A DNA stretch of 15,199 bases from positions 1 to 15,199 of the forward strand of contig NZ_CAMPGZ010000094.1 of the NCBI RefSeq assembly GCF_946885725.1. Reading direction: 5' to 3'. Source of the stretch: an uncultured Nocardioides sp. (GTDB taxonomy: Bacteria; Actinomycetota; Actinomycetes; Propionibacteriales; Nocardioidaceae). A program made the position numbers and the translations under genes. Within the stretch, counting starts at the first letter, position 1; every line of letters begins with the position of its first letter. Shown here one piece after another: positions 9,192 to 15,199 of the stretch. The notes beneath the pieces are model-generated. The model was not told the DNA's origin, did no database searches, and saw nothing but the letters and a program-made list of their open reading frames with translations.

Positions 9192-10225
9192 CCGAGATCA
9201 CACCTCTCCGCCCCCGTCTTGAAGTCCACCGGCAGCGTGACGCCGGCGGGCAGCTTGACTCGACCGTTGAAGTTGCAGAGGTAGAAGTTGAACCACGAGC
9301 CGTAGATGGCGGTGCGGCCGACCTTCTCGAGCTTGATCGGCAGCACCTGCAGGGCGCGGTCGATCTCGCCCTTGCCCGCGTCGAGGTTGCCGGCGACCTT
9401 GCGCAGCTCCTTGACGTCACGCGTGAGCCCCGGACGGATGCCGGTCACCAGGTCGGAGGTCTCGACGGCCAGCGCGGACACGGAGTCGAGCGAGCCGAGG
9501 ATCGCCTCGCGGTCCTTGGACAACCCGCCCACGAACTGGCGCAGCTTCACCAGCAGCGAGGACAGCTCGTCGTCGCGCTTGCCCAGCGTCACCAGCACCT
9601 GGTTGAGGTTGTCGATGAGCTCGCCGATGACCTTGTCGCGGCTCGCGAGCGTCGTCGTCACGGACGCGGTGTGCGCCAGCAGGCTCTCGAGCGTGCCGCC
9701 CTCGCCCTGGAAGACCGTGATGATCTCGTAGGCGAGCTTGTTGACGTCGGCGGGCGACAGCGCCTCGAACAGCGGCTTGAAGCCGTTGAAGAGGACCGTC
9801 AGGTCCAGCGCCGGCCGGGTGCGCGCGAGCGGGATCGTCTCGTTCTCCTGCATCGGGGTGTTCGGCCCGGCGCCGGGCGTCAGGGCGATGTAGCGCTGGC
9901 CCACGAGGTTGCGGTAGCGGATCGTCGCCCGCGTGCTGTCGGTCAGCGGGTGATCGGAGTCGACCTTGAACGTCACCAACGCGTTGGTGCGGTCGACGAT
10001 CTCGACGTCCTCCACGTTGCCGACCTTCACGCCGGCGACGCGGATGTCATCGCCGTTGACCACGCCGGTGGCGTCGCTGAAGACGGCCTTGTACTCCTTG
10101 GTGTCGCCGAAGCTGATGTTGCCGATCGTGACCACGAGCAGGCCGGTAGCGAGCGTCGTCACCAGGATGAAGATCAGCAGCTTGGCCGCGTCGGCGGTGG
10201 TGCGCTTGTCGAGGATCCTGCTCAT
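9188..10225 (-). CDS. mceB: MCE-family protein, MceB type
   Basis: This 345-residue protein has a membrane anchor (about 14-34), an MCE domain (about 42-125, with GDDIRVAGVKVGNVEDVEI and the MceB-like strand RYRNLVGQRYIALTPG) and a helical region starting PALDLTVLFNGFKPLFEALS. Two Cys near the C-terminus (317 in YLCNFNG and 342 in ERCDLG) are placed as in MceB proteins and may form a disulfide. Its length fits the family. It follows the second mceA with an ATGA overlap at 10222-10225, so the usual A-to-B order is kept even though mceA is doubled. Confidence 0.92.
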   Translation of the reverse strand: MSRILDKRTTADAAKLLIFILVTTLATGLLVVTIGNISFGDTKEYKAVFSDATGVVNGDDIRVAGVKVGNVEDVEIVDRTNALVTFKVDSDHPLTDSTRATIRYRNLVGQRYIALTPGAGPNTPMQENETIPLARTRPALDLTVLFNGFKPLFEALSPADVNKLAYEIITVFQGEGGTLESLLAHTASVTTTLASRDKVIGELIDNLNQVLVTLGKRDDELSSLLVKLRQFVGGLSKDREAILGSLDSVSALAVETSDLVTGIRPGLTRDVKELRKVAGNLDAGKGEIDRALQVLPIKLEKVGRTAIYGSWFNFYLCNFNGRVKLPAGVTLPVDFKTGAERCDLG

Positions 10226-11538
10226 CGGACGCTCACCTCCGCGCCTCGGGTGAGGGGACCGAGCAGCAGGGTGGCCACGTCGGGTACGTCATCGGAGGGG
10301 ACTCCCATCACGGGGGCGGCGAAGGCGTTGACGACGGAGCGCTCGGCCGAGGTGCCGGCGAACCCGGAGGTCGTGTCGACGGACGAGCCGTCGAGCGTGG
10401 GAGCGACGCGCTTGTTGACGGGGCGCTCCACGCCGTCGGCCATGGGCGGGGCGTAGCGGGTGCCGGGCAGCCGGCCCTGTCCGTACGACGGGGCGGCGGC
10501 GCAGTCGGCCTCGGACATCGGTCCGCGCTTGTCGGCGAAGGCCGGCATGTCGCCGGCGTCGTAGCCGCGCGGCTGCTTGGGGATCGTCTCGAGGTTGATG
10601 TGCAGGGTGTGGCCTCGGTAGGCCTGCTCCATCCGCGGCACCCAGTCGACCATGGTCTGCAGCAGGCAGGGGTACTCGGGGGCGTACTTCTCGAACAACG
10701 GCAGCTGCTCGGCACCCTGCTGGCTCAACCGGATCACGTTGTCCCCGTTGGCCTCCAGGAAGTCCCGGCTCGTCGAGGAGAACGACGCCACGTCCGCGAA
10801 GAAGGCCTGGATCGTGGCCTCCTTCTCCACGAACGTCTCCCCCGTCGACACGCTGTTGCGCAACAGGTTCGCCACCTCCGGCAGCACGTCCCGGTAGACC
10901 TCGGAGACCGCGCTCAGCTTCCGCAGGTCGTCCACCAGCAGCGGCACCTTGGGGTTGGTGCGCGCCAGATAGTCCTCCAGCACCACCAGGTTCTGGCCGA
11001 TCTGCTCACCACGCCCCTCCAACGCCGTCGCCAGCGCCGTCAGGGTGTAGTTGATGTCCGCCGGACGCACCGTCCGCAGCAACGGGTAGATGTCGTTGAG
11101 GACCCGCTCGACCTCGATGGACACCTCGGACTCGGTGATCACGTCGTCGGCGGCGATCGGCTCGGACGACGGCTGCTCGGGCACCTGGAGCTCGACGTAC
11201 TTCTCACCGAAGAGCGTCTTCGGCAGGATCCGCGCGGTCGCGTTGGCCGGGATGATCTCGGCCTTGTCCGGGTCGATCGCGAGGTGCAGGGTCGCGCCGT
11301 CGCCGGACGACTCGATCTCGCGGACGTCACCCACGATCACACCGCGGATCTTGACGTCCGCGAGCGCGGGCAGCTGGAGGCCGATGCTCGACGTGCGGAG
11401 CGCGACGGGGACGACGTCGACGAACTTCTTGGTGAACACGGCGTACGTCGCCCACGCGAAGAGCATGAGCAGGACGAGGAAGGCCACCCCGAGCACGCGG
11501 TGGCCTCCGGCAGCCAGTAAGGAGCGGCGACGGCTCAT
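10222..11538 (-). CDS. mceA: MCE-family protein, MceA type, second tandem paralog
   Basis: This 438-residue protein has a membrane anchor (about 15-35), an MCE domain (about 40-125, with LADVKIRGVIVGDVREIES and ILPKTLFGEKYVELQVPE), then the MceA-type helical region (LNDIYPLLRTVRPADINYTL onwards) that corresponds to the Mce4_CUP1 region of the family. It ends DVATLLLGPLTRGAEVSVR, almost the same as its neighbour. Residues 148-291 are identical in protein and DNA to residues 149-292 of the MceA-type protein just upstream, while both flanks are only about half identical. It starts at ATG 11538, overlapping the upstream stop as ATGA. In a six-gene mce operon this position would be mceB; here a true mceB follows, so the gene is an extra MceA. 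Confidence 0.9.
   Translation of the reverse strand: MSRRRSLLAAGGHRVLGVAFLVLLMLFAWATYAVFTKKFVDVVPVALRTSSIGLQLPALADVKIRGVIVGDVREIESSGDGATLHLAIDPDKAEIIPANATARILPKTLFGEKYVELQVPEQPSSEPIAADDVITESEVSIEVERVLNDIYPLLRTVRPADINYTLTALATALEGRGEQIGQNLVVLEDYLARTNPKVPLLVDDLRKLSAVSEVYRDVLPEVANLLRNSVSTGETFVEKEATIQAFFADVASFSSTSRDFLEANGDNVIRLSQQGAEQLPLFEKYAPEYPCLLQTMVDWVPRMEQAYRGHTLHINLETIPKQPRGYDAGDMPAFADKRGPMSEADCAAAPSYGQGRLPGTRYAPPMADGVERPVNKRVAPTLDGSSVDTTSGFAGTSAERSVVNAFAAPVMGVPSDDVPDVATLLLGPLTRGAEVSVR
10664..11097 (-). repeat. 434-bp identical tract, copy in second mceA
   Basis: Every base from 10664 to 11097 equals 11968 to 12401 (constant offset 1304). The tract covers codons 148-291 of this gene. Identity stops at 10663 (c against g at 11967) and at 11098 (g against c at 12402). 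Beyond the right edge there are two mismatches, then a further 17 matching bases, before clear divergence. Confidence 0.97.
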
Positions 11539-12845
11539 CGCAGGCTCACCTCCGCTCCGCGGGCCAGCGGGCCCAGCAGCAGGGAGGCCACGTCGGGGAC
11601 CTGGTCACGGCTGGTGCCCAGCGCGGGGCCGGCCAGCGCGTCGAGCACCGAGCGCTCGGCGGCGGTGCCGGACCAGCCAGAGGTGACGTCGACCTGGGGT
11701 GCGACGCGCTTGCCCACAGGGTACTGAACACCCGTCTGGAGCTGCGGCACGAGCCGGTCGGGAGGCAGGTTGTTCTGCCCGTAACGGCCGTTCATGGCGT
11801 CGCGGCAGTCCTTCAGGTCGACGGGGCCCCGCTTGTCTCCGTTGACCGGCGCGTCGGCGGGCGTGTAGCCACGGGGCTGCTTCGGGAGCATCTCGAGGTT
11901 GATGTGCAGCGTGTAACCGCGGAAGGCCTCCTCCTGCCGGGGCAGGACGTCGACGATCCCGTCGAGGAGGCAGGGGTACTCGGGGGCGTACTTCTCGAAC
12001 AACGGCAGCTGCTCGGCACCCTGCTGGCTCAACCGGATCACGTTGTCCCCGTTGGCCTCCAGGAAGTCCCGGCTCGTCGAGGAGAACGACGCCACGTCCG
12101 CGAAGAAGGCCTGGATCGTGGCCTCCTTCTCCACGAACGTCTCCCCCGTCGACACGCTGTTGCGCAACAGGTTCGCCACCTCCGGCAGCACGTCCCGGTA
12201 GACCTCGGAGACCGCGCTCAGCTTCCGCAGGTCGTCCACCAGCAGCGGCACCTTGGGGTTGGTGCGCGCCAGATAGTCCTCCAGCACCACCAGGTTCTGG
12301 CCGATCTGCTCACCACGCCCCTCCAACGCCGTCGCCAGCGCCGTCAGGGTGTAGTTGATGTCCGCCGGACGCACCGTCCGCAGCAACGGGTAGATGTCGT
12401 TCAGCACCCGCTCGACCTCGATCGCGACCTTCGACTCGCGGATCGTGGCGCCCTCGCGGATGGGGTTGCCGGAGGGGGTCTCGGGGATGTCGAGGGCGAC
12501 GTACTTCTCGCCGAACAGCGTCTTCGGCAGCAGCCGTGCGGTGACGTCCTCGGGGATCGTCGACAGCTTGTCGGGGTAGATGCCGAGCTCGAGCCGGACG
12601 CCGTCGGGCGTCGACTGGGTGCCGCGGACCTCGCCCACCTGGACGCCGCGGATCTTGACGTCGGCGTTGTCGGGCAGCTGCAGGCCGGCCTTGTCGGAGC
12701 GCAGCGTGACGTAGGCGTAGTCGGTGAAGGACTTCTCGAACACGGCGTAGGTGAACCAGCCGGCGAGTCCGAGCAGCACGAGGAACGCCACCCCGAGCAC
12801 CTGGTGCTCGAGGGCGACGAAGGCCTGGCTGCTCCCGCGGGGCAC
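11535..12845 (-). CDS. mceA: MCE-family protein, MceA type, first tandem paralog
   Basis: This 436-residue protein is the first MCE subunit after the YrbE pair. It has an anchor (about 16-35), an MCE domain (about 40-125, with NADVKIRGVQVGEVRGTQS and LLPKTLFGEKYVALDIPE), then the MceA-type helical region, and ends DVASLLLGPLARGAEVSLR. I chose the GTG at 12843-12845, two bases after the yrbEB stop, giving (M)PRGSSQAFVALEH before the anchor. The frame stays open 70 codons further upstream, but that part is a shadow of yrbEB. The ribosome binding site is weak (GGCGGG), so translation may be coupled to yrbEB. It shares a 434-bp identical DNA tract with the next gene. Confidence 0.9.
   Translation of the reverse strand: MPRGSSQAFVALEHQVLGVAFLVLLGLAGWFTYAVFEKSFTDYAYVTLRSDKAGLQLPDNADVKIRGVQVGEVRGTQSTPDGVRLELGIYPDKLSTIPEDVTARLLPKTLFGEKYVALDIPETPSGNPIREGATIRESKVAIEVERVLNDIYPLLRTVRPADINYTLTALATALEGRGEQIGQNLVVLEDYLARTNPKVPLLVDDLRKLSAVSEVYRDVLPEVANLLRNSVSTGETFVEKEATIQAFFADVASFSSTSRDFLEANGDNVIRLSQQGAEQLPLFEKYAPEYPCLLDGIVDVLPRQEEAFRGYTLHINLEMLPKQPRGYTPADAPVNGDKRGPVDLKDCRDAMNGRYGQNNLPPDRLVPQLQTGVQYPVGKRVAPQVDVTSGWSGTAAERSVLDALAGPALGTSRDQVPDVASLLLGPLARGAEVSLR
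11968..12401 (-). repeat. 434-bp identical tract, copy in first mceA
   Basis: This is the partner of 10664-11097, covering codons 149-292 of the first mceA. All third-codon positions agree with the other copy, whereas the same genes differ at many positions just outside. That contrast favours recent homogenisation over purifying selection on protein sequence. Confidence 0.97.
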
Positions 12846-12847
12846 GA

Positions 12848-13672
12848 CTAACCCGCCAGCCTCACGGTGGTGGTCGTGCCCCAGATCGCCATCGACAGGA
12901 AGAGGTCGATGACGTTGATGGCCACGATGGACGTGCGGACGGCGCGACCCACGGCCACGCCGACACCGGCGGGACCGCCGGAGGCGTTGTAGCCGTGGTA
13001 GCAGTGGATGAGGATCACCACCACGGCGAACACCAGCACTTTTCCGAAGGACCACAAGACGTCGCCTGGTGGCAGGAACTGGTGGAAGTAGTGGTCGTAG
13101 GTGCCGGCACTCTGCCCGAAGAACTGGGTGACGGTGAGCCGGGTGGCGAAGTACGACGACAGCAGGCCGACGACGTACAGCGGGACGATCGCGATCAGGC
13201 CGGCGATGATGCGCGTGGTGACGAGGAACGGCAGCGACGGGATCGCCATCACCTCGAGCGCGTCGACCTCCTCGGAGATCCGCATCGCGCCGAGCTGGGC
13301 GGTGAAGCCGCAGCCGACCGTCGCGGCCAGGGCGATGCCGGCGACCAGCGGCGAGATCTCGCGGGTGTTGAAGTAGGCGGAGACGAAGCCGGAGAACGCC
13401 GCGGTGCCGATCTGGTTGAGGGCGGCGTAGCCCTGCAGCCCGACCTCGGTGCCGGTGAAGAACGCCATCGCGGTGATGACGCCGACGGTGCCGCCGATGA
13501 CGGCGAGGGCGCCGGAGCCGAGGGTGACCTCCGCGAGCAGGCGGAGGACCTCCTTCTTGTAGCGGCGCAGGGTGCGCGGCGTCCAGGCGAGCGCCTTGAC
13601 GTAGAACGCGAGCTCCTCGCCGAGCTTGTCGAGCGAGCTCAGCGGCTTCCGGTACAGGTCCGTCACGGGCAT
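12848..13672 (-). CDS. yrbEB: MlaE/YrbE-family permease, second of the pair
   Basis: This 274-residue integral membrane protein is one of the two YrbE permeases of a Mce transporter, thought to form the membrane core beneath the MCE ring and above the ATPase. It shows the MlaE-family cytoplasmic motif at about residues 118-148 (GFTAQLGAMRISEEVDALEV, Glu at 134), flanked by several hydrophobic segments, and a conserved C-terminal part (IHCYHGYNASGGPAGVGVAV). An amphipathic N-terminus (about 1-40) precedes the first membrane segment. The ATG at 13672 lies 13 bp after the upstream stop and is preceded by GAGGGGG. It ends VRLAG with TAG at 12848, two bases before the first mceA. Confidence 0.94.
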   Translation of the reverse strand: MPVTDLYRKPLSSLDKLGEELAFYVKALAWTPRTLRRYKKEVLRLLAEVTLGSGALAVIGGTVGVITAMAFFTGTEVGLQGYAALNQIGTAAFSGFVSAYFNTREISPLVAGIALAATVGCGFTAQLGAMRISEEVDALEVMAIPSLPFLVTTRIIAGLIAIVPLYVVGLLSSYFATRLTVTQFFGQSAGTYDHYFHQFLPPGDVLWSFGKVLVFAVVVILIHCYHGYNASGGPAGVGVAVGRAVRTSIVAINVIDLFLSMAIWGTTTTVRLAG

Positions 13673-13685
13673 GTCGTCGTCCCCC

Positions 13686-14471
13686 TCATCCGGTCTTCGG
13701 CGGGACGAGCTGGAAGTAGATCGCGCTCATCACGAAGTTGATGACGAACAGGAGCATGAAGGTGATGACCACCGACTCGTTGACGGCGTCGCCCACGCCC
13801 TTCGGGCCGCCGGCGGCGTTCATGCCCTTGTAGGCGGCGACGATCGCGGCGACGAGACCGAAGACCAGCGCCTTGGCCATGCCCTGCCAGAGGTCGGGGA
13901 GCTGGGCGAGCGCGGTGAAGCTGGCGAGGTAGGCGCCGGGCGTGCCGTCCTGGAGGACGACGTTGAAGACGTAGCCGCCCGCGACGCCGACGACGCTGAC
14001 CAGGCCGTTGAGGAAGACCGCGACGAGCATGCATGCCAGGACGCGGGGTACGACGAGGCGCTGGATCGGGTCGATACCCAGCACCATCATGGCGTCGAGC
14101 TCCTCGCGGATCTTGCGGGCGCCGAGATCGGCGGCGATCGCCGAGCCGCCGGCGCCGGCGATCAGCAGCGAGGTCGCGATCGGGCCGGCTTCACGGACGA
14201 CCGCGAGCACCGCGGCCGAGCCGGTGAACGACTGGGCGCCGAACTGCTTGATCAGGCCGCCGACCTGAAGGGCGATCACCGCGCCGAACGGGATCGCGAC
14301 CAGCGCGGTCGGGATGATCGTGACCGAGGCGATGAACCAGGCCTGCTGGAGGAACTCCCGCACCTGGAAGGGTCGCCGGAACAGGCCCCGGAACACGTCG
14401 AGGCCGAAGGCGAAGAGCTTGCCCGCGGTCCCGATCGGGGCCAGGACGCGCGAGGACGTCAGAGTGGACAC
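13686..14471 (-). CDS. yrbEA: MlaE/YrbE-family permease, first of the pair
   Basis: This 261-residue membrane protein shows the MlaE signature at about residues 106-137 (GAGGSAIAADLGARKIREEL, Glu at 123-124, then MMVLGIDP), hydrophobic segments before and after, and the C-terminal motif YKGMNAAGGPKGVGDAVNES common to YrbE permeases. It should pair with the product of the next gene in the inner membrane. I chose the GTG at 14469-14471, which follows the ATPase stop after 8 bp and has AGGCGG upstream, giving (M)STLTSSRVLAPIG. A longer frame to 14555 exists but overlaps the ATPase tail and adds an implausible basic stretch. The stop is at 13686. Confidence 0.94.
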   Translation of the reverse strand: MSTLTSSRVLAPIGTAGKLFAFGLDVFRGLFRRPFQVREFLQQAWFIASVTIIPTALVAIPFGAVIALQVGGLIKQFGAQSFTGSAAVLAVVREAGPIATSLLIAGAGGSAIAADLGARKIREELDAMMVLGIDPIQRLVVPRVLACMLVAVFLNGLVSVVGVAGGYVFNVVLQDGTPGAYLASFTALAQLPDLWQGMAKALVFGLVAAIVAAYKGMNAAGGPKGVGDAVNESVVITFMLLFVINFVMSAIYFQLVPPKTG

Positions 14472-14479
14472 GAGACCGC

Positions 14480-15199
14480 CTAACCGCCGACGGCCATCGA
14501 CATGTTGGGCTGGAACGAGCCCGGAGGCGGTGTCACGCCGTTGTCCCGGCACCACTCGCCCGGCGGGCGCTGGCTGCGCCGCGGGATGCCGTTGGACGGC
14601 TCCTGCTGCAGCGGGATCGGAGGAAGCGGCGGGAGCTCCTGGCCCTGCTCGGCAGCGAGCTCGTCGGCGTCCTTCTCCTCGGACATGCCGATCGGGCCGA
14701 CGCGCTGCGCGTTGAGGAACTGCCGGACGACCGGCTCCTCCGAGGACAGCAGCATCTCGCGCGGGCCGAACATGGCCAGGTGCTTGTGGTACAGCAGGCC
14801 GATGTTGTCGGGCACCGTGCGCGCGGTGTTGATGTCGTGGGTGACGATCAGGAACGTCGCGTCGATCTGCGCGTTGAGGTCGACGATCAGCTGGTTGAGG
14901 AACGCCGTACGCACGGGGTCGAGACCGGAGTCGGGCTCGTCGAAGAGCACGATCTCGGGGTCGAGCACCAGAGCCCGGGCCAGGCCGGCGCGCTTGCGCA
15001 TGCCGCCGGAGATCTCGCCGGGGAGCTTGCCCTCGGCCCCGATCAGGCCGACCAGCTCCATCTTCTCCATGACGATGTCGCGGATCTCGGACTCGGACTT
15101 GCGGGTGTGCTCGCGCAGCGGGAACGCGACGTTGTCGTAGAGCGTCATCGAGCCGAACATCGCGCCGTCCTGGAACAGCACGCCGAACAGCTTGCGGAT
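14480..15199 (-). CDS. mceG: ABC transporter ATPase of the Mce system, MceG/Mkl type (5' end off the right edge)
   Basis: The frame is open to the window edge, giving the last 239 residues. It powers the YrbE/MCE transporter by ATP hydrolysis on the cytoplasmic face. Visible in order are the Q-loop (LFQDGAMFGSMTLYDNVAFP), the signature (LPGEISGGMRKRAGLARAL), Walker B with the catalytic Glu (EIVLFDEPDSGLDP) and the H-loop (LIVTHD). The Walker A motif lies outside the window. After the core comes FLNAQRVGPIGMSEEKD, which I recall as typical of mycobacterial MceG/Mkl, and then a Pro-rich tail (QELPPLPPIPLQQEP) ending NMSMAVGG. A GTG at 15181 is internal to the conserved core and is not the start. 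The yrbEA start follows 8 bp after the TAG. Confidence 0.94.
   Translation of the reverse strand: MRKLFGVLFQDGAMFGSMTLYDNVAFPLREHTRKSESEIRDIVMEKMELVGLIGAEGKLPGEISGGMRKRAGLARALVLDPEIVLFDEPDSGLDPVRTAFLNQLIVDLNAQIDATFLIVTHDINTARTVPDNIGLLYHKHLAMFGPREMLLSSEEPVVRQFLNAQRVGPIGMSEEKDADELAAEQGQELPPLPPIPLQQEPSNGIPRRSQRPPGEWCRDNGVTPPPGSFQPNMSMAVGG

Noticed and set aside
10222..12845. Simple whole-gene tandem duplication of mceA
   Set aside because: The identity is limited to an internal 434 bp with sharp edges; the flanks are far too diverged for a recent whole-gene duplication, so an old duplication followed by local conversion fits better.
12846..13055. Upstream extension of the first mceA by 70 codons
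   Set aside because: The added residues are Arg/His-rich and overlap the well-conserved C-terminus of yrbEB; the GTG at 12845 starts just before a proper membrane anchor.
14472..14555. Upstream extension of yrbEA by 28 codons
   Set aside because: It overlaps the ATPase tail and has no family likeness; the GTG at 14471 has a ribosome binding site and the right spacing.

Overview
The window comes from a very GC-rich actinobacterium. The RpoB sequence, the TTG start of rpoB and the actinobacterial mce gene set (YrbE permeases, MceA to MceF, Mce-associated proteins) all point there; a member of the Nocardioidaceae/Propionibacteriales is my best guess, by inference only. Every real gene I can support is on the minus strand, so transcription runs from the right edge to the left edge.

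Layout in order of transcription. The right edge (15199 to 14480) holds the 3' part of an MceG/Mkl-type ABC ATPase. Two MlaE/YrbE permeases follow (14471-13686 and 13672-12848). Then come seven MCE-domain proteins rather than the usual six: two tandem MceA-type proteins (12845-11535 and 11538-10222), then MceB (10225-9188), MceC (9191-8178), MceD (8176-7001), the lipoprotein MceE (7004-5517) and MceF (5520-4237). Two small single-pass Mce-associated proteins close the operon (4211-3678 and 3664-2960). Nearly all neighbours overlap by ATGA or sit within about 25 bp, so this is one long operon whose promoter lies outside the window. The products should form one lipid or steroid importer: the ATPase drives the YrbE pair in the membrane, and the MCE proteins form a periplasmic ring-and-tunnel assembly fed from the outer envelope. 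The substrate cannot be read from the sequence.

About 700 bp of non-coding DNA (2253-2959) separates this operon from rpoB, of which the first 750 codons are present (2252 to 1, running off the left edge). The spacer holds two copies of a 59-bp element in opposite orientation with 11-bp terminal inverted repeats, a related 20-bp solo end, a strong GC hairpin, a small GGCCGTGCA repeat array and two candidate rpoB promoters.

The most striking observations are: (1) a 434-bp stretch that is base-for-base identical between the two mceA genes while their flanks are only moderately similar, which looks like recent gene conversion; (2) the seven-MCE composition; (3) the palindromic 59-bp repeat pair between mce and rpoB; and (4) a complete mce operon with its own ATPase directly upstream of rpoB, the same chromosomal neighbourhood in which mycobacteria keep their orphan mceG.
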